DNA from: DASQHW01 sp038209365 | Lineage (GTDB): Bacteria > Actinomycetota > Acidimicrobiia > IMCC26256 > PALSA-610 | Direction: 5' to 3' | DNA length: 35,089 nt | NCBI GenBank assembly: GCA_038209365.1 | Contig: JBBQXS010000046.1 | Span: 1-35,089, forward strand | Part shown: piece after piece, positions 1 through 7,587 of the stretch | How the letters are laid out: each line of letters opens with the position of its first letter | How positions within the stretch are numbered: position 1 is the first letter of the stretch | Position numbers and translations under genes: made by a program | Notes under the pieces: model-generated | The model's input: the letters and a program-made list of their open reading frames with translations, nothing else | Databases searched by the model: none | What the model was told of the DNA's origin: nothing

Positions 1-24
1 GACGTCGTCGTCGAGGATGCCCAC
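1..24 (-). CDS. dnaG: DNA primase, N-terminal tip only (partial)
   Basis: A GTG codon at 22-24 opens a frame reading Met-Gly-Ile-Leu-Asp-Asp-Asp-Val to the window edge. An AAGGTG Shine-Dalgarno-like box lies five bases upstream. The sequence resembles the N-terminus of some actinobacterial DnaG primases, and dnaG commonly follows dgt in actinobacteria, as here, where dgt ends at 46. Only eight codons are visible, so the call rests on position, the RBS and the short N-terminus. The neighbouring sequence would settle it. Confidence 0.45.
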
Positions 25-45
25 GGTCGCACCTTATGGCGTGGT

Positions 46-1149
46 CTACACGCCGCGTGGGAGGTCTTCCGGACGCCAACCGAGGAGCTCGACACCGAGC
101 CCGAGTGCGTAGCGATCGGTCATTCCGCTCACGTAGCGCACTGCGACGGACGCCGCCTCGAGCGTTCCCGGCCGTAGCTCGTCGTGCCGGCCGGTCGCGT
201 TGCGTGGCAGACGCGCCGGCGCGTCCACGAAGAAGTCGACCAGCCCGCGCAAGAGACCGACGACCTTCTCGGCCTGGCGACATGCCGCGGGCCGCAGGTA
301 GATGCGATCGAAGTTGAACGCCCGGAACGCGGCGAGTGCAGATGCGGCCGGTTCGGTCATGCCGACATGGCCGCCGCGATCGATCGCGTCGAGCACCGCA
401 TACACGAAGGAGCCGATCTGTCGGGACCGGTCTCGACCGACGACGGCCGCGACCTCTTCCGGCAGATCTTCGGGAACGAGGATGCCGGCGCGGCGCGCGT
501 CTTCGAAATCGTGGCAGACGTACGCGATGCGATCCGCCCAGGCGACGACCTCGCCTTCTGCGGTCGACGGAGCGGGCCGGCGCCACGAGTGGTTGCGCAC
601 GCCGTCGATCGTCTCCGCGCAGAGGTTGAGTGGCGCGAGCGTCACGTCCGCGCCGTACACCGCATGGTCGTAACCGCCCGGCACGTACGGCGAGAACGCC
701 TCCTCGCTCGGGTGACCGCCGGGGCCGTGCCCGCAGTCGTGTGCGAGCGCAATCGCCTCCGTGAGCGGGAGGCACAGATCAGCCGCCCGGGCAATTCCGG
801 TGGCGATCTGCGCGACCTCGACAGCATGCGTGAGGCGGGTACGAAGATGATCATCCTCGGGCGCAACGAACACCTGACACTTCCCGGCGAGGCGGCGCCA
901 CGGCCGTGAGTGCTTCACCCGATCAAGGTCGCGCTCGAAACAGACGCGGAAGGGGTCGGGCTCCTCCAAGCGGGCCCGCCTGCCGGCGCCGATCGGACGC
1001 GTCGCACCCGGTGCGAGGGTCGCATCGAGCTCGGCCTCACGCTCCTCGCGCCTGCGTACCCGGCGACCGACGAAGTGGCGCCCTTCATGGGCTTCGCGAA
1101 TCGTGAGCTGATCACCCGCCGTCTCGTCCACTGTCTCGTCGACGTGCAT
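46..1149 (-). CDS. dgt: dGTPase-like HD-domain deoxynucleoside triphosphate triphosphohydrolase
   Basis: This 367-residue HD-superfamily protein probably hydrolyses dGTP or other dNTPs to the deoxynucleoside and triphosphate, controlling dNTP pools in the cytoplasm. The dGTPase signature is visible: RLTH with His108 in a stretch like RTRLTHSLEVAQ, then AHDCGHGPGGH with the HD pair at 137-138, and later a WADRIAYVCHD segment supplying the distal Asp. The frame is open up to 1332, but that extension runs into the acetyltransferase gene. ATG 1149 is chosen because it lies downstream of that gene's stop and six bases after a TACCCT box. Gene order (dgt upstream of dnaG) matches other actinobacteria. 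The length is slightly short for the family (about 400 to 500 residues). Confidence 0.9.
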   Translation of the reverse strand: MHVDETVDETAGDQLTIREAHEGRHFVGRRVRRREEREAELDATLAPGATRPIGAGRRARLEEPDPFRVCFERDLDRVKHSRPWRRLAGKCQVFVAPEDDHLRTRLTHAVEVAQIATGIARAADLCLPLTEAIALAHDCGHGPGGHPSEEAFSPYVPGGYDHAVYGADVTLAPLNLCAETIDGVRNHSWRRPAPSTAEGEVVAWADRIAYVCHDFEDARRAGILVPEDLPEEVAAVVGRDRSRQIGSFVYAVLDAIDRGGHVGMTEPAASALAAFRAFNFDRIYLRPAACRQAEKVVGLLRGLVDFFVDAPARLPRNATGRHDELRPGTLEAASVAVRYVSGMTDRYALGLGVELLGWRPEDLPRGV

Positions 1150-1155
1150 CGCGCC

Positions 1156-1161
1156 AGGGTA
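1156..1161 (-). promoter_or_regulatory. putative -10 box of a leaderless dgt promoter
   Basis: TACCCT (TANNNT type) ends six bases before the dgt ATG. A transcript would therefore start at or next to the start codon. No convincing -35 and no Shine-Dalgarno box are seen. The same geometry recurs upstream of other genes in this window. Confidence 0.4.
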
Positions 1162-1187
1162 ACGACCGGGTGCGACAGTGACGCGAC

Positions 1188-1640
1188 TCAGGGGTTCGGC
1201 GCCTCGTGCCAGCGCTCCATCCAGCGGTCGACGCGGATGATCGGCGTGAAGCCGACTTTGGCATAGAGACCGTGCGCATCGCGCGTTCCGAGCACGAGTC
1301 GTGCCAGCTCGCGGAACGCATCGGCGATGCACCGCATCAGGAACACCCCGACGCCTCGCCCGCGGTGCGAGGAGATCACGAAGACGTCGGCAACCCAGCC
1401 GAAGGAGACGCCGTCATGGAGGACGCGGGCGAAACCGACCTGTTCACCCGTGGGGACGTGGATGACCGCGAAGCACGTCGAGGCCGCGTTCGCTCGCTTC
1501 TGCGCGTCGCGTGAACGACCCCGAGCCCAGTACGACTCCTCGGAGATGAAGCGGTGCACGACGTCGAGATCGACGAGTGCAGGGTCGGTCGTGACGAGGT
1601 AGTCGCCGTCGCGCCATTGGTGGATCGCATCCGGGAGCAC
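1188..1640 (-). CDS. GNAT-family N-acetyltransferase
   Basis: This is a small single-domain GNAT acetyltransferase of about 150 residues; its substrate cannot be read from the sequence. The fold is recognisable from the segment HRFISEESYWARG near the N-terminus, the beta-strand GWVADVFVISSHRGRGVG carrying the R/Q-x-x-G-x-G/A acetyl-CoA pyrophosphate loop, and the late LYAKVGFTP element typical of the family. The frame is open to a GTG at 1673 (161 residues), but that start lies inside a dispersed 50-bp repeat. The GTG at 1640 lies just outside the repeat and still precedes all conserved sequence, so it is preferred. Neither start has a clear RBS. It follows ppdK on the same strand and precedes dgt by about 38 bases. 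Confidence 0.85.
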   Translation of the reverse strand: MLPDAIHQWRDGDYLVTTDPALVDLDVVHRFISEESYWARGRSRDAQKRANAASTCFAVIHVPTGEQVGFARVLHDGVSFGWVADVFVISSHRGRGVGVFLMRCIADAFRELARLVLGTRDAHGLYAKVGFTPIIRVDRWMERWHEAPNP

Positions 1641-1641
1641 A

Positions 1642-1691
1642 CGTTTGGTCGCCGAGTGTTCGTTCACGGTCACTGTGCGACCAAACGGTTG
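1642..1691. repeat. dispersed 50-bp repeat with inverted ends, copy A
   Basis: The element begins CGTTTGGTCGC and its far end is the exact reverse complement GCGACCAAACG (1677-1687). The copy at 30581-30630 matches it at 45 of 50 positions without gaps. It abuts the ppdK stop codon (1692-1694) exactly and occupies the ppdK-acetyltransferase gap. This suggests a REP/MITE-like intergenic element that may also act as an RNA hairpin after ppdK. The function is unproven. Confidence 0.8.
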
Positions 1692-4328
1692 CTACGCCGA
1701 CGCGCCCGGGCCGCCGGTGCCCAGTGCCGCGTGCGCGGCGGCCAGCCGTGCAATCGGCACTCGGTACGGCGAGCAGGACACGTAGTCGAGCCCGACCTCG
1801 TGGCAGAACTTGACCGACGCCGGGTCGCCGCCGTGCTCGCCGCAGATCCCGAGCTTCAGGTCGGGGCGCGTGGCGCGGCCCCGCTCACACCCGATTCGCA
1901 CGAGCTGGCCCACACCTTCGACGTCGAGCGTCTCGAACGGGTTCGCGGGCAGCAGCTTGTACTCGAGGTACTCGCTCATGAACCGGCCCTCGATGTCGTC
2001 ACGCGAGAACCCGAACGTCATCTGCGTCAGGTCGTTGGTGCCGAACGAGAAGAACTCCGCGACGTGTGCAATGCCATCGGCCACGAGGGCGGCGCGCGGG
2101 GTCTCGATCATCGTCCCGACGAGATAGTCGACGTCGACGCCGGCCGCCCGCACAACCGCATCAGCTTCCTCGCGCGTCCACTGCTCGATGAGCCGCAACT
2201 CGGGCTCGCTGACGATCAGCGGGATCATGATCTCGATGATCGGGTCGCCGCCGGCACGCTTGCGCGTGATCGCGGCCTGCATCAGCGCGCGCACCTGCAT
2301 GCGATACAGGCCGGGCTTGATGATCCCCAGGCGACAGCCGCGCGTTCCGAGCATCGGGTTCGATTCGCGCCAGAACTCCGACGCGCGCAACAACTTCAGG
2401 TCGGCTTCGGTCGCCTTGCCCGTCGCCTGCTTCACGACGAGCTCCTCGTGGTCGGGAAGGAACTCGTGCAACGGCGGGTCGAGCAGCCGCACGGTGACCG
2501 GGAGACCGTCCATTGCTTCGAGGATGCCTTCGAAGTCGACCTCCTGCTGCGCACGGAGCTCCTCGAGCGACGATGCTTCATCGGCTGCGTTGTCCGCAAG
2601 GATCATGCGCTGCACGATCGGAAGCCGGTCGCCGAGGAACATGTGCTCGGTCCGGCACAGACCGATGCCCTCCGCGCCGAACTCGCGCGCCTTGCGCGCG
2701 TCTTCGGGCAGGTCTGCGTTCGTACGGACCTTCATCGTGCGCAGCTCGTCGGCCCAGCCGAGGATGGTGCCGAAATGGCCCGTCGGCTCCGGCGTCACCA
2801 CCGCGACCTCGCCGACGACGATCTCGCCGCTCGTGCCCGAGATCGAGATCAGCTCGCCCTCGCGTACCGTCTTGCCATCGACGACGAACTGCCGCGCGCC
2901 GAGATCTATCTTCACCGCTTCTGCACCGCAGATCGCGGGCTTGCCCATGCCACGCGCGACCACAGCCGCGTGCGAGACCAACCCACCGCGTGACGTGAGA
3001 ATGCCTTCGGCGGCGATCATCCCGTGCAGGTCGTCGGGCGATGTCTCGGGACGCACGAGAATCACGCGCTCCCCCGCCTCGCGCCGGGACTCGGCCTCGT
3101 CGGCCGTGAAGTAGACCCTGCCCACCGCGGCGCCGGGAGACGCGTTCAAACCCTTGGCGAGCACCGTGTACGACGCCTTCGGGTCGAACTGCGGATGCAG
3201 GAGCTGATCGAGCTGCGCCGGCTGCACACGCAGCACCGCTTCCTTCTTGTCGATGAGCCCCTCCTGCTCCATCTCGACCGCCATGCGCAGCGCCGCGGCC
3301 GCGGTGCGCTTGCCGACGCGCGTCTGGAGCATGAACAGGTGACCCTGCTCGATCGTGAACTCGACGTCGCACATGTCGCGGTAGTGGTTCTCGAGCAGGT
3401 GCATGAGCCCGCTGAGCTGCTCGTGCGGCTGGGGGAACTCGTTCCCCATCGCGTCCAGGGGCTCGGTGATGCGGATACCCGCCACGACGTCCTCGCCCTG
3501 CGCATTCGTCAGGAAGTCGCCGTACGGCTTTCTCTCCCCGGTCGACGGATTGCGAGTGAACGCGACGCCCGTGCCGGAGTCGTCGCCCTTGTTGCCGAAC
3601 ACCATCGTCTGCACGTTGACCGCGGTACCGAGGTCGTCGGGAATGGCTTCCATCTTGCGGTAGTCGCGCGCGCGTCGGCCGTTCCACGACTTGAACACCG
3701 CTTCGATCGCGTAGCCCAGCTGTTCCTGCGGATCGGTCGGGAAGTCGACGCCGGCTTCCGTGCGCACGATCTTCTTGAAGGTGTCGACGAGGCCGGCAAG
3801 ATCTTCGGCACTCAGCTCCGTGTCGACGCTGAGCCCCTTGGACTCGACGAGGTCGTGCAGCGCCTCTTCGAACAGGTCGCCGGGGATGTCGAGCACGATC
3901 TTGCCGAACATCTGCACGAACCGGCGGTACGAGTCGTATGCGAACCGCTCGTTCTGTGTCTGCTTGGCGATGCCCTTCACCGATTCGTCGTTGAGCCCGA
4001 GGTTGAGGACCGTGTCCATCATTCCCGGCATCGAGAACGGCGCGCCGGATCGGACCGACACCAGCAACGGATCGGACGCGTCACCGAGCGTCTTGCCCGT
4101 CTTCTGCTCGAGCTGCTCGCGCGCGTCCGCCACCTCGGTCATCAGCCCGGCCGGGAGCTCGTCCCCCGCTGCCATGTACGCCTTGCACGCGTCGGTGCTG
4201 ATCGTGAAGCCGGGAGGGACGGGAAGGCCGAGATTGACCATCTCGGCGAGGTTGGCACCCTTGCCGCCGAGCAGGTACTTCTGCTCCTTGCCGCCCTCCT
4301 CGAACGCGTACACGTACTTCGTCGGCAT
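1692..4328 (-). CDS. ppdK: pyruvate, phosphate dikinase
   Basis: This 878-residue cytoplasmic enzyme interconverts pyruvate + ATP + Pi with phosphoenolpyruvate + AMP + PPi. It is full length for the family (about 870-890). It shows the N-terminal ATP-grasp start GGKGANLAEM (21-30), the SMPGMMDTVLNLGLND segment (99-114), the swivelling phosphohistidine domain with His453 in GGLVSHAAVVARGMGKP, GTNDLTQMTFGFSRDD in the PEP/pyruvate barrel and the C-terminal CGEHGGDP with the catalytic Cys. The residue two before His453 is Val rather than the usual regulatory Thr. The start ATG 4328 has a GAGAGG box upstream. It lies 11 bases after the J-domain/RDD gene, probably in the glyS operon. Confidence 0.97.
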   Translation of the reverse strand: MPTKYVYAFEEGGKEQKYLLGGKGANLAEMVNLGLPVPPGFTISTDACKAYMAAGDELPAGLMTEVADAREQLEQKTGKTLGDASDPLLVSVRSGAPFSMPGMMDTVLNLGLNDESVKGIAKQTQNERFAYDSYRRFVQMFGKIVLDIPGDLFEEALHDLVESKGLSVDTELSAEDLAGLVDTFKKIVRTEAGVDFPTDPQEQLGYAIEAVFKSWNGRRARDYRKMEAIPDDLGTAVNVQTMVFGNKGDDSGTGVAFTRNPSTGERKPYGDFLTNAQGEDVVAGIRITEPLDAMGNEFPQPHEQLSGLMHLLENHYRDMCDVEFTIEQGHLFMLQTRVGKRTAAAALRMAVEMEQEGLIDKKEAVLRVQPAQLDQLLHPQFDPKASYTVLAKGLNASPGAAVGRVYFTADEAESRREAGERVILVRPETSPDDLHGMIAAEGILTSRGGLVSHAAVVARGMGKPAICGAEAVKIDLGARQFVVDGKTVREGELISISGTSGEIVVGEVAVVTPEPTGHFGTILGWADELRTMKVRTNADLPEDARKAREFGAEGIGLCRTEHMFLGDRLPIVQRMILADNAADEASSLEELRAQQEVDFEGILEAMDGLPVTVRLLDPPLHEFLPDHEELVVKQATGKATEADLKLLRASEFWRESNPMLGTRGCRLGIIKPGLYRMQVRALMQAAITRKRAGGDPIIEIMIPLIVSEPELRLIEQWTREEADAVVRAAGVDVDYLVGTMIETPRAALVADGIAHVAEFFSFGTNDLTQMTFGFSRDDIEGRFMSEYLEYKLLPANPFETLDVEGVGQLVRIGCERGRATRPDLKLGICGEHGGDPASVKFCHEVGLDYVSCSPYRVPIARLAAAHAALGTGGPGASA

Positions 4329-4339
4329 CTTTCAACCTC

Positions 4340-5353
4340 TCAACTCTCGTCGTCGCTGACGACCATCGTGTGCGCGAAGCGGTCGTGTATGCCCTGCATG
4401 TTCGCGTTGCGCATCCAGCCGATCACGCCGACGAGCACGATCGCCGCCGCGAGCGGACCGACCACGAAGAACAGGGCGAAGGTGACCAGGATCAGCGTGC
4501 CGTAACGCTTGATCGCGTCGCCGGCGCGCAGCGGGGTCCCGTCGTCGCGCAACACGCGCAGGTGCTGCAGTCGCTTGCCGAACGTGCGGCCCGAAGCGAT
4601 CGTCGGGACCACCAGATACAAGAAGCCCACGAGGAACAGCCCGCCGATCACCGAGTAGAAGATCGGCTGGAGCTTGTTGCTCTCCGTCGTGAATGCCTTG
4701 TTGTCGGCGTCGTATTTCGTCTTGGCGGCATTGGCGTTGTCCTGGGCCGAGGTGATGGCGGCCTGATTGTTCGTCTTCTTGGCGTCGCTCAAGGCCTTGT
4801 TGGCGTCGTCGCGCACCTTGGCGTCGGCGTCGACCTGCTTACGGAGCACGTCGATCCGGTCAACGGTTTGCTGGTTCGTGGCGCTCGCGATCGCGGGCGC
4901 GACGACGTAGGCAGCGACGATGAACAGCCCCAGCAGCACGAGCAGGTCGATCGACATCGCGATCACTCGCTGCTTCGGCACCGGGAAGTGGGTACCCGGC
5001 GGGGGCGTGATGGTCGGCGTCCCGAGCTGACGACCCTGACGACCCTGACGTCCCTGGCGCGCCGGGCGCGCGGCCGATGCGGAGCGTGCCGGCTTCCGTC
5101 GTCCGTTGCTGGCGACCTCGACCTCGTCTTCGGTGTCATCGTCGTCCGGGCCCTGCGAGCGCTGCTCGTCGTAGCGACCGCGCTGGTACGGGTCCGACAG
5201 CACGTTCCACGCCTTGTTGAGCTTCGCGGCGTCGACCTTGCCCGACTCGCTCGAGGTGTCGATCGTTGCCTTGCGGTCGCGGTATGCCGAACGGATCTCG
5301 TCCGTGGCGGCATCGGGCTCTACGCCCAGGAGTGTGTAGTAGTCGTCCATCAT
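4340..5353 (-). CDS. J-like domain plus RDD-family membrane protein
   Basis: This 337-residue protein starts with a DnaJ-like domain (about 4-66: YYTLLGVEPDAATDEIRSAY then LNKAWNVLSDP..RGRYDEQ). The HPD tripeptide that activates DnaK is absent, replaced by a Ser/Thr-rich loop. An acidic then basic linker with three RQG repeats follows (about 68-125). The C-terminal half is an RDD membrane domain: TM1 131-155, TM2 232-252 and TM3 285-312, with the RDD signature GRTFGKRLQHLRVLRDDG after TM2. Between TM1 and TM2 is an Asp/Lys/Ala-rich, probably coiled-coil insert (about 160-228). It overlaps the glyS stop as ATGA, so it is translationally coupled. The function is unknown; DnaK recruitment is unlikely without HPD. 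Confidence 0.85.
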   Translation of the reverse strand: MMDDYYTLLGVEPDAATDEIRSAYRDRKATIDTSSESGKVDAAKLNKAWNVLSDPYQRGRYDEQRSQGPDDDDTEDEVEVASNGRRKPARSASAARPARQGRQGRQGRQLGTPTITPPPGTHFPVPKQRVIAMSIDLLVLLGLFIVAAYVVAPAIASATNQQTVDRIDVLRKQVDADAKVRDDANKALSDAKKTNNQAAITSAQDNANAAKTKYDADNKAFTTESNKLQPIFYSVIGGLFLVGFLYLVVPTIASGRTFGKRLQHLRVLRDDGTPLRAGDAIKRYGTLILVTFALFFVVGPLAAAIVLVGVIGWMRNANMQGIHDRFAHTMVVSDDES

Positions 5354-6687
5354 CGTCCGAGTCGGTGGTGCAGCTCCTGCACGAGGCGATCGATTGCGAC
5401 ACGGTTTTGATGCATGGTGTCGCGCTCGCGAATGGTGACAGCTTGGTCGTCGAGTGAGTCGAAGTCGATCGTGACGCAGAACGGCGTGCCGATCTCGTCC
5501 TGACGGCGATACCGCCGGCCGATCGCACCCGCAAGGTCGACGTCGATCATGAAATGCCGCCGCAGCGCGCCGGCGATGTCGTGGGCCAGCGGTGTGAGCT
5601 TCTCGTTCTTCGAGAGGGGCAGCACTGCCACCTTGATCGGTGCCAGGCGCCGGTCGAGCCGCAACACCGTGCGCTTCTCGACCTTGCCGTCGCCGGTCGG
5701 CGCCTCGTCCTCGTCGTATGCGGAGAGCAGGAACGCGAGCATGGCCCGATCCGCGCCCGCCGCGGGCTCGATCACGTAGGGCACATAGCGCTCGTTGTTC
5801 TCCTGGTCGAAGTAGGTGAGGTCCTCGCCGGAGAACTTGGCGTGCTGCGTGAGGTCGTAATCGGTGCGCTGGGCGATGCCCTCGAGCTCACCCCAGCCCC
5901 AGGGATAGCGGAACTCGATGTCGCTCGTGCCCGCGGAGTAGTGCGAGAGCTCATCGGGGTCGTGCGGCCGGATGCGGATCATGTCCTCGGGAATGCCGTG
6001 ATCGATGTACCAGCGGTAGCGCTCACCGACCCAGTATTCGAACCACTTCGGTCCCTGGTCGGGCGGCACGAAGTACTCCATCTCCATTTGCTCGAACTCA
6101 CGCGTGCGGAAGATGAAGTTTCCGGGTGTGATCTCGTTGCGGAACGACTTGCCGATCTGCGCGATACCGAACGGCGGTTTCTTGCGCGTGGTTGTCTGCA
6201 CGTTCTTGAAGTTGACGAAGATGCCCTGCGCCGTCTCCGGCCGCAGGTACGCGACCGACGCGTCGTCCTCCACCGGCCCGACGTGCGTCTTGAACATCAG
6301 GTTGAACTGCCGGGCCTCGGTGAAGCTGTCCTTCGCGCCACAGTTCGGGCATGCACCGGAACCGGGGAGCTCGTCCGCCCGGAAGCGCTCGTTGCACTTC
6401 CGGCAGTCGACGAGCGGGTCTGTGAGCGTCGCGACGTGGCCGCTCGCCTCCCACACCTTCGGCGCCATGAGGATGGCCGAGTCGAGGCCCACGACATCGT
6501 CCCGGAGCTGCACCAGCGAGCGCCACCACTCGTCCTTGACATTCCGTTTGAGAAGCACGCCCAACGGCCCATAATCCCAGGTCGAGCGGAACCCGCCGTA
6601 GATCTCCGACGACGGGAACACCAGGCCACGGCGCTTCGCGAGGTTGACCACGCGGTCCATGAGCTTGGGATCGACGGCGGGGGCCAT
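5350..6687 (-). CDS. glyS: glycyl-tRNA synthetase, single-chain dimeric (class II) type
   Basis: This 445-residue class II aminoacyl-tRNA synthetase charges tRNA-Gly. It is the eukaryote-like homodimer form used by actinobacteria, not the alpha2beta2 form. Visible features are the opening SSEIYGGFRSTWDYGPLG, a zinc-ribbon insertion with Cys95, Cys98, Cys113 and Cys116, motif 2 around RNEITPGNFIFRTREFEQMEMEYF, and a C-terminal anticodon-binding domain (PIKVAVLPLSKNEKL). The frame is open far upstream into recO, but ATG 6687 begins the conserved MDRVVNLAKRRG stretch and lies eight bases after a TAGCCT box. The stop overlaps the J/RDD start (ATGA). Confidence 0.97.
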   Translation of the reverse strand: MAPAVDPKLMDRVVNLAKRRGLVFPSSEIYGGFRSTWDYGPLGVLLKRNVKDEWWRSLVQLRDDVVGLDSAILMAPKVWEASGHVATLTDPLVDCRKCNERFRADELPGSGACPNCGAKDSFTEARQFNLMFKTHVGPVEDDASVAYLRPETAQGIFVNFKNVQTTTRKKPPFGIAQIGKSFRNEITPGNFIFRTREFEQMEMEYFVPPDQGPKWFEYWVGERYRWYIDHGIPEDMIRIRPHDPDELSHYSAGTSDIEFRYPWGWGELEGIAQRTDYDLTQHAKFSGEDLTYFDQENNERYVPYVIEPAAGADRAMLAFLLSAYDEDEAPTGDGKVEKRTVLRLDRRLAPIKVAVLPLSKNEKLTPLAHDIAGALRRHFMIDVDLAGAIGRRYRRQDEIGTPFCVTIDFDSLDDQAVTIRERDTMHQNRVAIDRLVQELHHRLGR

Positions 6688-6695
6688 AACCGACC

Positions 6696-6701
6696 AGGCT
6701 A
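6696..6701 (-). promoter_or_regulatory. putative -10 box of glyS
   Basis: TAGCCT lies eight bases before the glyS ATG. There is no Shine-Dalgarno box between them, consistent with a leaderless or near-leaderless transcript. No -35 element is convincing. Confidence 0.35.
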
Positions 6702-6742
6702 CTCGGCCGTTTTCGCCGAACCCGCCTCGTTGCAGCGCTTCT

Positions 6743-6771
6743 CGGGCGCCCGAATGCGCGGTCTGCCGCGC
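6743..6771 (-). terminator. possible hairpin at the recO stop
   Basis: Directly after the recO stop the transcript could fold GCGCGG-loop-CCGCGC (6756-6771), followed by a second self-complementary CGGGCGCCCG stretch. No U-tract follows, so intrinsic termination is uncertain. It could equally be chance in GC-rich DNA. Confidence 0.25.
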
Positions 6772-7505
6772 TACAGAAGCGTGGCGGATCGGAGACGGCG
6801 CTCTCCGTGATGCTCGAGCGCCCGGATCCCGAGATGCTCCACTTCGTGTGTGGCCGCGCTCGGAAGCTCGGCGAGCGCCGCGTTGAGCGAGCCGCCGAGC
6901 ATGCCGCGCAGCAGCTCGAGCGCGGGCGCCGACAACGGCCGCCCGCCACCGCGCGCGCACGCCCGGCAGAGCGTGCCGCCCTCGTCGAGATCGAACGCGA
7001 CGAGCTCGTCGTCGTCCACCCCGCTCGGGCTGCCGCTGCAGCGGGCACAGGCGTCCAGCATGGGATGGAAGCCCTCGAGCGACAGCAGCTTCCAGAAGAA
7101 CGCGGTCGTGACGAGCGGAGTGCGGCGTTGCGCGAGCGTGCGCAGCGCGCCGGTGAGCATGCGATACAACGCGGGGTTCGGTTCGCGTTCCTGCGCGACC
7201 TGATCGACTGCTTCGAGCATCGGCACCGCGTGCGTGAACAGCCCGTATTCCTCGCGCAGCGCGCGGTGTGATTCCAGTGTCTCGGCTTGGGTGACGATGT
7301 CGAGCTCGCGGCCCTTGTAGCACTGCAACGCGACCCGGCTCGTCGGCTCGAGGCGGGCCCCGAACTTGCTCGTCGTCTTGCGTACGCCCTTGGCGACCGC
7401 GCGAACCTTGCCGTGGCCCTGCGTCAGGATCGTGACGATGCGATCGGCCTCTCCGAGCTTGATCGTGCGCAGCACGACCCCCTCATCTCGGTAGAGCCCA
7501 GACAT
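6771..7505 (-). CDS. recO: DNA repair protein RecO
   Basis: This 244-residue recombination mediator works with RecF/RecR to load RecA onto SSB-coated single-stranded DNA. The N-terminal OB-fold opens with LYRDEGVVLRTIKLGEADRIVT and continues AKGVRKTTSKFGARLEP, both typical of RecO. A C-terminal zinc site is formed by Cys153, Cys156, Cys180 and Cys183. The frame runs to 7574, but that extension reads through a palindromic repeat. ATG 7505 starts at the conserved N-terminus and lies eight bases after a TACACT box. It sits downstream of uppS, the reverse of the mycobacterial recO-uppS order. Confidence 0.95.
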   Translation of the reverse strand: MSGLYRDEGVVLRTIKLGEADRIVTILTQGHGKVRAVAKGVRKTTSKFGARLEPTSRVALQCYKGRELDIVTQAETLESHRALREEYGLFTHAVPMLEAVDQVAQEREPNPALYRMLTGALRTLAQRRTPLVTTAFFWKLLSLEGFHPMLDACARCSGSPSGVDDDELVAFDLDEGGTLCRACARGGGRPLSAPALELLRGMLGGSLNAALAELPSAATHEVEHLGIRALEHHGERRLRSATLL

Positions 7506-7513
7506 ATGACACG

Positions 7514-7519
7514 AGTGTA
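7514..7519 (-). promoter_or_regulatory. putative -10 box of recO
   Basis: TACACT lies eight bases upstream of the recO ATG with no RBS between them, suggesting a leaderless recO transcript separate from uppS. The box lies just downstream (on the minus strand) of the palindromic repeat. Confidence 0.35.
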
Positions 7520-7534
7520 ATTCGCGCCACCGTG

Positions 7535-7582
7535 ATTGGACGCTCAGCCCGCCTGTGGCGGGCTGAGCGTCCAATCTGTTGG
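7535..7582. repeat. dispersed palindromic repeat, complete copy (19-bp stem, 3-nt loop)
   Basis: The arm ATTGGACGCTCAGCCCGCC (7535-7553) and its exact reverse complement (7557-7575) are separated by three bases. The same arm occurs at 35061-35079 at the window edge, there too followed by a 3-nt loop and the start of the second arm. The flank CCAACAG (minus strand here, 7576-7582; plus strand at 35054-35060) is also shared, so the unit is oriented. It fills the uppS-recO gap and would form a very strong hairpin in the uppS transcript, but no U-tract follows. It is probably a REP-like element that may act as a terminator or stabiliser. Confidence 0.85.
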
Positions 7583-7587
7583 GACAC

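Noticed and set aside
1554..2993. Long plus-strand frame (479 codons) and 3024-4505 (493 codons) opposite ppdK
   Set aside because: Both are shadows of the well-conserved ppdK reading frame and show no family motifs.
5031..5057. Short tandem repeat (three 9-base units) in the J/RDD gene
   Set aside because: It only encodes the RQG linker repeats of the protein and is not a separate repeat element.
7506..7574. N-terminal extension of RecO through the palindromic repeat
   Set aside because: The conserved RecO N-terminus begins at ATG 7505; the extension is repeat sequence with no family match.
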